Below are positions 28,115 to 37,060 of a stretch of 64,000 nt of DNA, one piece after another. The notes under the pieces are model-generated. The model was not told the DNA's origin and ran no database searches. It worked only from the letters and a program-made list of their open reading frames with translations. How positions within the stretch are numbered: the first letter of the stretch is position 1; each line of letters opens with the position of its first letter. Where the stretch lies: contig NZ_CP041203.1 in the NCBI RefSeq assembly GCF_008033115.1, positions 434,001 to 498,000 on the forward strand, written 5' to 3'. Origin of the DNA: Cellulomonas sp. Y8 (GTDB lineage Bacteria; Actinomycetota; Actinomycetes; Actinomycetales; Cellulomonadaceae). The translations under genes and the position numbers were made by a program.

Positions 28115-28431
28115 GCCGCCTCGCGGTGTGGTGGGCCGTGCTGGCCGCCTCGGTCGTCGTGCTCGCCACGAAGGTCGCCGGTCACCTGGTCCCCCGCGCG
28201 GTCCTCGAGCGCCCCCGGGTGGTCCGCACGGCCGCGCTGGTCACGGCGGCGCTGCTGGCCGCGCTGGTGGCGGTGCAGACGGCGACGACCGACGGCGCCC
28301 TGGTGCTGGACGCGCGGCTGGCCGCGCTGGCGGTCGCGGCGGTCGCCCTGCTGCTGCGCGCGCCGTTCGTCCTGGTGGTGCTGCTGGCCGCCGCGACGGC
28401 GGCCCTGCTCCGCTGGCTCGGGGTGCCCTGA
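28111..28431 (+). CDS. azlD: AzlD-family branched-chain amino acid exporter subunit
   Basis: Small partner subunit, 106 aa, with four hydrophobic helices (LAVWWAVLAASVVVLATKV; TAALVTAALLAALVAVQTA; LAALAVAAVALLLRAPFVLVVLLAAATAALL). The GTG at 28111 overlaps azlC by GTGA. The length is typical of AzlD. It converges on thyA with only 21 bp between stops. Confidence 0.88.
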   Translation: MSRLAVWWAVLAASVVVLATKVAGHLVPRAVLERPRVVRTAALVTAALLAALVAVQTATTDGALVLDARLAALAVAAVALLLRAPFVLVVLLAAATAALLRWLGVP

Positions 28432-28452
28432 CGCGCCGCGCGGCCGGGGGCG

Positions 28453-29268
28453 TCAGACCGCGACCGGCGCCTTGATCGCCGGGTGGTGCTGGTAGTTCTC
28501 GATCGTCACGTCGGCGTAGCTGTACTCGAACAGCGACGGGGCGCGGTCCAGGTGCAGCGTCGGCGCCGGGAACGGCTCCCGGGTCAGCTGCTCGCGCACC
28601 TGGTCGACGTGGTTGTCGTAGATGTGGCAGTCGCCGCCGGTCCACACGAAGTCCCCGACCTCGAGGTCGACCTGCTGCGCCACCATGTGCGTCAGCAGCG
28701 CGTAGGACGCGATGTTGAACGGCACGCCCAGGAACAGGTCGGCGGACCGCTGGTAGAGCTGGCAGGAGAGCTTCCCGTCGGCGACGTAGAACTGGAAGAA
28801 CGCGTGGCACGGCGCGAGCGCCATCGACGGGATGTCCGCGACGTTCCACGCGGACACGATGTGCCGCCGCGAGTCGGGGTCCCGCCGCAGGCCGTCGAGC
28901 ACCTGCGCCAGCTGGTCGATCGTCCCGCCGTCGGGGGTCGGCCAGGAGCGCCACTGCACCCCGTACACCGGGCCGAGGTCGCCGTCCTCGGCGGCCCACT
29001 CGTCCCAGATGTGCACGCCCTTCTCCTGCAGCGTGCGGGCGTTGCGCTCGCCGCGCAGGAACCAGAGCAGCTCCTCGGTCAGCCCGCGCACGAAGACGCG
29101 CTTGGTGGTGACGAGCGGGAACCCCTGCTGCAGGTCGAACCGCATCTGGTGCCCGAACACGCTGCGGGTCCCGGTGCCGGTGCGGTCCGCCTTGGGGGTG
29201 CCGGTCTCCAGCACCAGGCGGAGCAGGTCCTCGTACGGCGTCTCGATCGGTCCGGCGGGCGTCGTCAT
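28453..29268 (-). CDS. thyA: Thymidylate synthase ThyA
   Basis: Methylates dUMP to dTMP using methylene-tetrahydrofolate. It has 271 aa. The catalytic Cys154 is in [11 protein letters not shown], the folate/dUMP region is RRHIVSAWN, and [22 protein letters not shown] is also conserved. The start is ATG at 29268. Many actinobacteria carry the flavin-dependent ThyX near dapA/dapB instead. No dfrA gene is beside it. Confidence 0.98.
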   Translation of the reverse strand: MTTPAGPIETPYEDLLRLVLETGTPKADRTGTGTRSVFGHQMRFDLQQGFPLVTTKRVFVRGLTEELLWFLRGERNARTLQEKGVHIWDEWAAEDGDLGPVYGVQWRSWPTPDGGTIDQLAQVLDGLRRDPDSRRHIVSAWNVADIPSMALAPCHAFFQFYVADGKLSCQLYQRSADLFLGVPFNIASYALLTHMVAQQVDLEVGDFVWTGGDCHIYDNHVDQVREQLTREPFPAPTLHLDRAPSLFEYSYADVTIENYQHHPAIKAPVAV

Positions 29269-29341
29269 GGGGCCATCGTAGGGTTCCCGCCCGCCGATCT
29301 CGGGGTGCCGCTCGGCGAGGTCCGGGTCGACACTGGGCCCC

Positions 29342-30811
29342 ATGACCTCGCCGCTGCCGCCGTACGTCGCCGCCCACACGCCCACCGGCCTGCTGATCGA
29401 CGGCGAGTGGCGGCACGCCACCGGCCGGGGCACGTTCGCCGTGGCCGACCCGGCGACCACCGACGTGCTGTTCGAGGTGGCCGACGCCACCCCGGAGGAC
29501 GGCCTCGCGGCGCTCGACGCGGCCCACCGCGCGTTCCCGGCGTGGCGGGAGGTCGCCCCGCGGACCCGGTCGGACGTGCTGCGGGCGGTGTTCGACGCGA
29601 TGGTCGCCCGCGCGGAGGACCTCGCGGCGCTCGTCACCGCGGAGGGCGGCAAGCCGCTGGCCGAGGCGCGCGCCGAGGTGCAGTACGCCGCGGAGTTCGT
29701 GCGCTGGTACTCCGAGGAGGCGGTGCGCCTGGGCGGCCTGACCCGCCGGGCGCCCGCGGGCACGCACCACCAGCTGGTGCTCCGGCGGCCCGTCGGCCCG
29801 GCGCTGCTCATCACGCCGTGGAACTTCCCGATCGCGATGATCACCCGGAAGGTCGCGCCCGCCCTGGCCGCCGGCTGCCCCGTCGTGATCAAGCCGGCGC
29901 AGCTCACGCCGCTGACCACCGCGTACTTCGCCGAGATCGTGCGGGCGGAGCTCGACGCGCGCGACCTGCCCGCCGGGGTGATCAACGTGCTGCCGACCGC
30001 GTCGTCCCGCGCGCTCACCGAGCCCGTGATCGCCGACCGCCGGCTGCGCAAGCTGTCGTTCACCGGGTCGACGGAGGTCGGGCGGTCGCTGCTCGAGCAG
30101 GCCGCCGGCAACGTGCTGCGCACCTCGATGGAGCTCGGCGGGAACGCGCCGTTCCTGGTGTTCGCGGACGCCGACCTGGACGCCGCGGTCGAGGGCGCCG
30201 TGGCCGCCAAGATGCGCAACGCCGGGCAGACCTGCGTCGCCGCGAACCGCTTCCTGGTCCAGGAGCCGGTCGCGGCGGAGTTCGCCGACCGGCTGACGAC
30301 CGCCTTCGAGCGTCTCGTGATGGGACCCGGCACCGCCCCGGACGTCGCGGTCGGCCCGCTCATCGAGAAGGCCGCGGTCGACCGGGTCGAGGAGCTGGTC
30401 ACGGAGGCGGCGGACGACGGCGCCCGGGTGCGGACCGGCGGCGAGCGGCCGGGCCGGCGCGGGTACTTCTACCCGCCGACGGTCCTCGACCGGGTGCCCG
30501 AGGACGCCCGCGCCGTGCGGGAGGAGATCTTCGGGCCGGTGGCCCCGGTCGTGACCTTCGGCGACGAGGCCGACGGCCTCCGGCTGGCGAACGCGACCGA
30601 GTTCGGCCTGGTCGCCTACGCGTACACGAAGGACGTCGACCGGGTCATGCGGCTGGCCGAGGGCGTCGAGGCGGGGATGCTCGGCGTCAACCGCGGCATG
30701 GTATCCGACGCCAGCGCGCCGTTCGGCGGCGTGAAGTCGTCCGGCATCGGGCGCGAGGGCGGCGAGGCCGGCATCGAGGAGTACCTGGAGCCGGTGTACG
30801 TGGCATTGTGA
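29342..30811 (+). CDS. gabD: NAD(P)-dependent succinate-semialdehyde dehydrogenase
   Basis: Aldehyde dehydrogenase of 489 aa, oxidising succinate semialdehyde to succinate in GABA-type catabolism. [15 protein letters not shown] and [10 protein letters not shown] bind cofactor (Lys184). The general base Glu264 is in MELGGNAPF and the nucleophile Cys298 in [11 protein letters not shown]. The [15 protein letters not shown] end is typical of GabD. Substrate preference among aldehyde dehydrogenases is inferred from overall family pattern. It overlaps the next gene by GTGA and diverges from thyA. Confidence 0.88.
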   Translation: MTSPLPPYVAAHTPTGLLIDGEWRHATGRGTFAVADPATTDVLFEVADATPEDGLAALDAAHRAFPAWREVAPRTRSDVLRAVFDAMVARAEDLAALVTAEGGKPLAEARAEVQYAAEFVRWYSEEAVRLGGLTRRAPAGTHHQLVLRRPVGPALLITPWNFPIAMITRKVAPALAAGCPVVIKPAQLTPLTTAYFAEIVRAELDARDLPAGVINVLPTASSRALTEPVIADRRLRKLSFTGSTEVGRSLLEQAAGNVLRTSMELGGNAPFLVFADADLDAAVEGAVAAKMRNAGQTCVAANRFLVQEPVAAEFADRLTTAFERLVMGPGTAPDVAVGPLIEKAAVDRVEELVTEAADDGARVRTGGERPGRRGYFYPPTVLDRVPEDARAVREEIFGPVAPVVTFGDEADGLRLANATEFGLVAYAYTKDVDRVMRLAEGVEAGMLGVNRGMVSDASAPFGGVKSSGIGREGGEAGIEEYLEPVYVAL

Positions 30812-31377
30812 CCGGCATGGACCCCCTGCTCGCCGCCACCGCCGACGTCTCCGTCCGCCCCGCCGTCCCCGGGGACGAGCGCGCCGTCGCGGCCGTGCAG
30901 CTCGCCGCGTGGCGGGCGACGCTCGGCGACCTGGTCGGCGAGGAGGTGCTGGACCGCGTCGACCTCGCGCGGATCACGGACCAGTGGTCCGCGGCGATCG
31001 CCTCGCCGCCGGGCCGCGGCTACCGCGTGCTGGTCGCGATGCACGGGCCGCGGCTCGTCGGGTTCGCCTCGGTCGCGCCCGTCACCGCCCCGGCCGGGTC
31101 CGGCGACGACACCCCGGGCGGCGAGATCCTCGCGCTCGAGGTCGACCCCGCCGAGCGGCGGCTGGGCCACGGCTCCCGGCTGCTCGCGGCCGTCGTCGAC
31201 CTGCTGCGCGACGAGGACCGGGCGACCAGCGTGCAGACCTGGGTCGTCGCCGGGGACACCGCGCGCGAGCAGTTCCTCGGGTCGGCCGGCCTCGGCGACG
31301 TCGGCGCGACCCGCGTGCTCGGCGAGCAGGACGACCCGCGGGAGATCACCGAGCACCTCTGGGGCGCCAGCATCTGA
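30808..31377 (+). CDS. GNAT-family N-acetyltransferase
   Basis: A GNAT protein of 189 aa: the acetyl-CoA loop appears as LEVDPAERRLGHGSRLLAAVVD (variant of Q/RxxGxG/A), preceded by LVGFASVAPV. The substrate is unknown. The GTG at 30808 overlaps the gabD stop (GTGA), which is why it is preferred over the ATG at 30817. A GC hairpin follows at 31405-31429. Confidence 0.8.
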   Translation: MTGMDPLLAATADVSVRPAVPGDERAVAAVQLAAWRATLGDLVGEEVLDRVDLARITDQWSAAIASPPGRGYRVLVAMHGPRLVGFASVAPVTAPAGSGDDTPGGEILALEVDPAERRLGHGSRLLAAVVDLLRDEDRATSVQTWVVAGDTAREQFLGSAGLGDVGATRVLGEQDDPREITEHLWGASI

Positions 31378-31404
31378 CCCGGCGTCGCGTGGTCGGCCGC
31401 GGCC

Positions 31405-31429
31405 GTCCGGGTGGCGGCGTCACCCGGAC
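31405..31429 (+). terminator. Hairpin after the gabD-GNAT pair
   Basis: GTCCGGGTG and CACCCGGAC (9 bp, perfect) around a 7-nt loop, extended by GC-rich flanks (GGCCGCG / GCGGCCC). It lies 28 bp after the GNAT stop, with no U tract. Confidence 0.6.
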
Positions 31430-31518
31430 GAGCGGCCCGCGGTGAACGGCGCGCGAACAGCCGACGACGGGGCGCGGCGACGCCTCAGGTCAGGGGCGCG
31501 CCGGGCGATCGTGCGGGC

Positions 31519-33288
31519 GTGTCCCCCCAGACCCGCGCGCCCTGGCGGCGCGCCGACCGCGGCCGGCTGCTGTCCGACCTGGTCTCCGCGCCCGTCGTCG
31601 TCGCCCCGACCGACTCCTGCGAGGCGGTGGACGTCGGCTTCCGCACCCGGTGGACGGGCTCGTCCGTCCTCGTCGCCCCGCGCGAGGTGGGCGGACCCTA
31701 CGGGATGGTCGCCCGCAAGGACTTCCTCACCACGATGACCGGGCGGTACGGGTTCGGCCGGTCGCTGTGGGGGCGGCGGCCGGTCGCGGACGTCGCGCGC
31801 TGGGAGGTGCCCTGGGTCGACGTCCGCGCCTCGCTCACGGAGGCGGCCGAGCGGCTGGTCGGGGGCGACGGCTACCAGGACATGATGGTCACCGGCGCGG
31901 ACGGCGGCCCGGTCGGGATCCTCGACCCGACGACGCTGATGGAGGCGCTGGCCGCGGAGCTCGCGCACGAGGCCTCGCACGACCACCTCACCGGCGTGAC
32001 CTCGCGGGCCCGGTTCGTCGACGGCCTCCGGGAGCTCTGCGCGGCCGCGCGCGAGGACGGCGGCGCCGTCGTCCTGGCGTTCCTCGACCTCGACCGGCTC
32101 AAGGAGGTCAACGACACCCTCGGCCACTCGTTCGGGGACGCGCTGCTGCACTCCGTCGCGACCCGGCTGGCGGCCTCGGCGGAGCCCGGCGACGTGGTCG
32201 GGCGGCTGGGCGGCGACGAGTTCGCGCTCGCCCGCCTGCTGCCCCCGCAGACCCCCGACGACACCTGGCGGGTGCGCGCGCTGGACCTCGGCGAGGTGCT
32301 GCGCTCCGCGATCGCGGCCCACGACCCGGGCCTGCCGGTGCCCGCGCACTCCCGGGTCTCCGTCGGCCTGGCGCTCGGCGCCGGCGCGCTCGTCGACCAC
32401 GACCGGCTGCTGCGCGAGGCCGACCTGGCGATGTACGGCGCGAAGAAGGCGGGCGGCGACCGGGTGCGGCTGGCCGGCGCGGACGCGGGTCCGGGCGCGG
32501 GTCCGGGCGCCGGTCCGGTCGGGCTCGCCGGGCTCGCGGCGCTGCCGGGGCTCGACCTGGCGGCACTGGAGGTGCACTACCAGCCGATCGCGGGCACGGC
32601 CGACGGGTCGGTGCGCGAGGTCGAGGCGCTGCTGCGGTCCCGGGACGCCGACGGCCGGCTGTCCGGCCCGGTGGTGCCGCTCGACCGCGCCGCCCGGTCG
32701 GGCCTGGCGCTCGAGCTCGACCTCTGGGTCCTGGAGCGCGCGTGCGCCGACCGGGCCGCGTGGCGCGCCGACCTCGGCGACGACGCCCCGGCCGTGGTGA
32801 ACGTGAACCTGTCCCCCGCCGCCCTGGAGGAGCCGCTGCTGGCCGACCGGGTGCTCCGGGCGCTCGACGCGTCGGGCACGCCGCACGACGGCGTGCGCCT
32901 CGAGCTGTCCGAGGCCGCGACCGAGGCGCAGGTCGCCGGGGCGCTCGGGGCCCTCGACGCGCTGCGGGACGCCGGGGTGCCGATCGCCCTCGACGACCTG
33001 GGCGGGGCGATGTCGGGGCTGCGGCAGGTCTCGCGGCTGCCGGTCGACGTGCTCAAGATCGACCGCTCGGTGGTGGCGGGGATGCTCGACGACCCGCTGG
33101 ACGCGCTGCTGGTCGAGCTCGTGCACCGGATGGCGGTCGAGCAGGGCATGACCGTCGTCGCCGAGGGCGTCGAGTCCGACGCGCAGCTCGACGCGCTGCG
33201 GGCCGCGGGGGTGCCGCTGGTGCAGGGGTTCCTGGTGGCGCGCCCGATGCCGGCGGACGCCCTGCGCGCGTACCTGACCCCGGCCTGA
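31519..33288 (+). CDS. CBS-GGDEF-EAL cyclic-di-GMP signalling protein
   Basis: Predicted dual diguanylate cyclase/phosphodiesterase, 589 aa from the GTG at 31519; further upstream in-frame starts exist. N-terminal ~150 residues resemble a CBS-like sensor pair (YGMVARKDFLTTMTGRYGFGRSL; VDVRASLTEAAERLVGGDGY; PVGILDPTTLMEAL). The GGDEF domain is complete (RLGGDEFALAR), without an RxxD inhibitory site before it. The EAL domain has all expected catalytic positions: VEALLRS, NVNLSP, LELSEAA, ALDDLGG, LKIDRSVV, AEGVES and QGFLVARP. Both activities may therefore be present. There are no membrane helices, so it is cytosolic. It is probably monocistronic and converges on a membrane-protein gene across a palindrome. 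Confidence 0.88.
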   Translation: MSPQTRAPWRRADRGRLLSDLVSAPVVVAPTDSCEAVDVGFRTRWTGSSVLVAPREVGGPYGMVARKDFLTTMTGRYGFGRSLWGRRPVADVARWEVPWVDVRASLTEAAERLVGGDGYQDMMVTGADGGPVGILDPTTLMEALAAELAHEASHDHLTGVTSRARFVDGLRELCAAAREDGGAVVLAFLDLDRLKEVNDTLGHSFGDALLHSVATRLAASAEPGDVVGRLGGDEFALARLLPPQTPDDTWRVRALDLGEVLRSAIAAHDPGLPVPAHSRVSVGLALGAGALVDHDRLLREADLAMYGAKKAGGDRVRLAGADAGPGAGPGAGPVGLAGLAALPGLDLAALEVHYQPIAGTADGSVREVEALLRSRDADGRLSGPVVPLDRAARSGLALELDLWVLERACADRAAWRADLGDDAPAVVNVNLSPAALEEPLLADRVLRALDASGTPHDGVRLELSEAATEAQVAGALGALDALRDAGVPIALDDLGGAMSGLRQVSRLPVDVLKIDRSVVAGMLDDPLDALLVELVHRMAVEQGMTVVAEGVESDAQLDALRAAGVPLVQGFLVARPMPADALRAYLTPA

Positions 33289-33314
33289 CCACGCTCCCGG
33301 GACGCCCGACAAGC

Positions 33315-33377
33315 CCGACGGTGGATGGTTGTGACCGACACGCCGTCGGCGTGTCCGTCACAACCATCCACTGTCGG
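33315..33377. repeat. 30-bp-arm palindrome, likely bidirectional terminator (copy B)
   Basis: Left arm 33315-33344 and right arm 33348-33377 pair with two mismatches (one a G-T wobble) around a 3-nt loop. The inner part is the same GTGACCGACACGCC as copy A at 14179. The middle differs (ATGGTT here, AACGTC there) but both arms change together. ACAAGCCC (33309-33316) flanks it, as in copy A. It lies in a convergent gap. Confidence 0.85.
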
Positions 33378-33421
33378 TGGCGCTGGGGCGCGGACGAGGG
33401 ACGACGGGGCAGGTCCCGGGG

Positions 33422-33955
33422 TCAGGACAGGCCGCGGGGGTCCTCGCCCGCCCGCGCGCGGCCGCGGTGGACCCGCGACGCGTGGCGCAGCGCCGCGCGG
33501 GCGCGCCTGCGGTCGCCCGCGGCGTCGTAGGCGAACGCCAGCCGGTACCAGGTGCCCCAGTCGTCGTCGGGCGCGGCCTCCGCCTCCGCACGGGCCGCCT
33601 CGAACTGGCCGGCCGCCGCGGCGCGGTCGATCCGGCCGCCCGGGCTGCGCGGCAGGTCGTCGACCGGCAGCTCGCCGCGCGCGGCGAGCGTGTCGGCCAT
33701 GCGCTGCACGTCGACGGCGAGCAGCCACTCGCGCGCCACCAGGCCGAGCACCAGCAGCGGCAGCAGCGCGAACGCCGCGCCGAGGCCGACGCCGACCGGC
33801 TCGCCGGTGCGGATCAGCGCGACGGCCCGGCCCGCGACCAGCCAGAGGTAGAGGCCGAGCAGCGCGGTGAGGGCGATCGCCGCGACCAGGCCGGTGCGAC
33901 GCCGAGCGGGCGACGCGGGCGCGGGCGTGCCTGCGGGCTCCCGGGGCTCCTCCAC
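33422..33955 (-). CDS. Two-helix membrane protein downstream of dapB
   Basis: A protein of 177 aa of unknown function. After a Pro/Ala-rich start there are two membrane helices (GLVAAIALTALLGLYLWLVAG and LGAAFALLPLLVLGLVARE). A soluble tail follows with paired-helix, TPR-like sequence (AAAAGQFEAARAEAEAAPDDDWGTWYRLAFAYDAAGDRRRARAALRHA). The GTG at 33955 lies 5 bp after the dapB stop, so it is co-transcribed with dapB. A related membrane gene after dapB is common in actinobacteria. Confidence 0.72.
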   Translation of the reverse strand: MEEPREPAGTPAPASPARRRTGLVAAIALTALLGLYLWLVAGRAVALIRTGEPVGVGLGAAFALLPLLVLGLVAREWLLAVDVQRMADTLAARGELPVDDLPRSPGGRIDRAAAAGQFEAARAEAEAAPDDDWGTWYRLAFAYDAAGDRRRARAALRHASRVHRGRARAGEDPRGLS

Positions 33956-33960
33956 CGCGG

Positions 33961-34725
<765 letters not shown>

Positions 34726-34736
34726 CTATGCGAGCC

Positions 34737-35598
34737 TCATGCGGTCGCGAGCACGTCCTCCATGCCGCGGACCGCCCGGCGCAGCTCCAGCGCGTGCAGG
34801 CCGGTGAACCGCTCCACCTCGCGCTGCGGGTAGCCGGCGTCCGCGTAGGCCCGCAGCACCCGGACCACGCCGACGGCGTCGCCGCGGTCGTCGACGCCGA
34901 GCTCGCGCACCGCGCAGGACAGCCGGACCGTCGACAGGAACGCCGACGGGCTGAGGCCCACGTGCGCGGCGAGCAGCGCGTGCAGCCCCGCGAGCGACCG
35001 GTCGACCTCGCGCGCCAGGTCGACCGGGCGGACCAGGCCGCGCTCGGCGTCGGCGTACCGGGCGACCCGGTCGACGGCGTCCCGGTCGGCCGCGGGCACC
35101 GGGCGCCGGACCGCGGCGGCCAGGGCGTCCTCGAGGACGGCGACGCAGGCGGCGGCCGCGGCGCCCTCGCCGAGCCCGGCGGCGGCGTCCCACGCGGCGC
35201 GCATGCCGGCGGCGAGCGCGGGCTCGTCCAGGCCGAGCGCCTCGCCCAGCGGCCGGTGCTCGTCGACGAGGAAGCCCGCCGGGTGCAGCGCCGACAGCGC
35301 CCAGGGCGCGAGCCGCGCGCCGACCTCCCAGGACTCGGCGTCCCCCGCGGGCAGCACCACGCCCGGGACGACGCGCGGGCCGCGCAGCACGCTGCCGATC
35401 GACTCCGCCTCCCGGGTCAGCGGGTCGACCCAGTGCACCGGAGCGCCGAGCCGGACGACGGGCGGACGGGCGGCCGTCGGGCAGCGCGACCCGGGGCGGG
35501 GCGGCGTGGGGTGCCCGGGCCACCCAGAACGCCTCCACCAGCCCGGGTGACCGGGGGGCGACGGCGACGGAGCGGCGGGCGGAGGTGACGGCGGCCAT
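34737..35598 (-). pseudogene. AraC-like transcriptional regulator, frameshifted near 35460
   Basis: From the ATG at 35598 the frame reads SPGLVEAFWVARAPHAAPPRVALPDGRPS, the usual N-terminus of an AraC-type regulator with a DUF6597-like sensor. After a GGG run at 35460-35462 the sensible frame moves by one base to VVRLGAPVHWVDPLT and continues to the stop at 34737. The C-terminal ~85 residues are an AraC-type HTH (AAHVGLSPSAFLSTVRLSCAVREL; ADAGYPQREVERFTGLHALEL). Removing one base gives 286 aa. The gene could be truly broken or misread at the G run. The stop is 20 bp before the dapB start. Confidence 0.68.
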
Positions 35599-35677
35599 GC
35601 CCTCATCATCGTCCCGTGCCGCGCGCGGGGGAACGGGACCTCCGGCCCGTCCGGCGTGCGGGAGCCCGGGAACGGCA

Positions 35678-35709
35678 GGAGCCGGGCCCCCCGACGGGGA
35701 CCCGGCTCC
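35678..35709 (-). terminator. Hairpin after the M16 peptidase gene
   Basis: GGAGCCGGGCCCC and GGGGACCCGGCTCC pair with one mismatch, 25 bp downstream of the M16 stop. It probably ends the rpsO-pnp-M16 transcript; no U tract. Confidence 0.6.
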
Positions 35710-35733
35710 GGTGACGACGGACGGCCGTCGGCG

Positions 35734-37059
35734 TCAGCCGCCGAACGGGCCCACGCGCACCACGGACCGCGGCCGTGCGGCCAGGTCGGCGGCCAGCTCC
35801 TGCACCTCGCGGGCCGTGACCGCGCGGACGCGGTCGAGCGACTCCTGCGTGGACAGCAGCTGGCCGTGCACCAGCTCGGACTTGCCCAGCCGGCTCATGC
35901 GCGACCCGGAGTCCTCGAGGCCGAGCACCAGGCCGCCGGACAGCTGCCCGACCGACCGGCGCAGCTCGGCGTCGGTGATGCCGCCGTCCGCGAGCCGCTC
36001 GAGCTCGGCGACCATGAGCTCGGTGACCTCGTCGATCTTGGCCGGGGCGCAGCCCGCGTACAGGCCGAAGACGCCGGTGTCGGCGTGGCCGGACGCGAAC
36101 GAGTACGTCGAGTACGCCAGGCCCCGCTTCTCGCGGATCTCCTGGAACAGCCGGGACGACATCCCGCCGCCCAGCACCGCGTTCAGCACGGAGAGCGTGA
36201 ACCGTCGCGGGTCGGTGGCCGTCAGGCCGGTCCCGCCGACGATGACGTTGCCCTGCTCGGTCGTGCGGCGCACCGTGACGTCGGAGGCGCCCGCCGTGGG
36301 CTGCGCCCCGGCGGCACCGCGGCGCGCGGCCGGGGCGGCGCCGGCCGCGAGGTCCCAGCCGCCCTCCTCCAGCGCCCGGGCGACCTGCGCGGCCAGGGCG
36401 TCGTGGTCGACGTTGCCCGCCGCGGTCACGACCAGCGTGTCCGGGCGGTAGTGCTGCCGGTAGTGCTCCCAGACGGCGTCCCGCGGCACGGCCCGGATCG
36501 TGTCGGGCGTGCCGCCGATCGGCCGGCCGAGGGCGTGCTCGCCCAGGACGACCGTCGCGAACCGCTCGTGCACGACGTCGCTCGGGTCGTCGTCGTTCAT
36601 GGCGAGCTCCTCGAGGATCACGCCGCGCTCGGTCTCGAGCTCGTCGCGGTCCAGGCGGGCCGAGGTCACCATGTCGGCGATGACGTCGACCGCCATCGGC
36701 AGGTCCTCGTCGAGCACCCGGGCGTAGTAGCAGGTGTGCTCCTTGCCCGTGGCGGCGTTCGCCTCGCCGCCGACCTCGTCGAACGCCTCGGCGATGTCCA
36801 TCGCCGTGCGCCGCGCGGTGCCCTTGAACAGCAGGTGCTCGAGGAAGTGCGTCGAGCCGTGGTGCCCGTCGGACTCGTCCCGCGAGCCGACGCCGACCCA
36901 CGCCCCGACGGACGCGGACCGCACGCCGGGGACGTGCTCGGTGAGCAGGCGGACCCCGCCGGGCAGGACGGAGCGACGGACGGATCCGTCACCCGCCTGC
37001 CCGGCGGTCAGGTCGCTGCCCGGCTGACCGGGCGCGACCAGGGGGAGGTCCAGCGGCAC
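35734..37059 (-). CDS. M16-family zinc metallopeptidase (processing peptidase-like)
   Basis: Single M16 unit of 441 aa. The inverted zinc motif is HFLEH (His71, Glu74, His75), followed by the distal Glu in ETERGVILEELAMNDDDP. A second inactive-type domain half follows (GGGMSSRLFQEIREKRGLAYSTYS). The biological substrate is unknown. The GTG at 37059 lies one base after the pnp stop, so it is co-translated with pnp, the usual actinobacterial order. Confidence 0.93.
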   Translation of the reverse strand: MPLDLPLVAPGQPGSDLTAGQAGDGSVRRSVLPGGVRLLTEHVPGVRSASVGAWVGVGSRDESDGHHGSTHFLEHLLFKGTARRTAMDIAEAFDEVGGEANAATGKEHTCYYARVLDEDLPMAVDVIADMVTSARLDRDELETERGVILEELAMNDDDPSDVVHERFATVVLGEHALGRPIGGTPDTIRAVPRDAVWEHYRQHYRPDTLVVTAAGNVDHDALAAQVARALEEGGWDLAAGAAPAARRGAAGAQPTAGASDVTVRRTTEQGNVIVGGTGLTATDPRRFTLSVLNAVLGGGMSSRLFQEIREKRGLAYSTYSFASGHADTGVFGLYAGCAPAKIDEVTELMVAELERLADGGITDAELRRSVGQLSGGLVLGLEDSGSRMSRLGKSELVHGQLLSTQESLDRVRAVTAREVQELAADLAARPRSVVRVGPFGG

Positions 37060-37060
37060 G

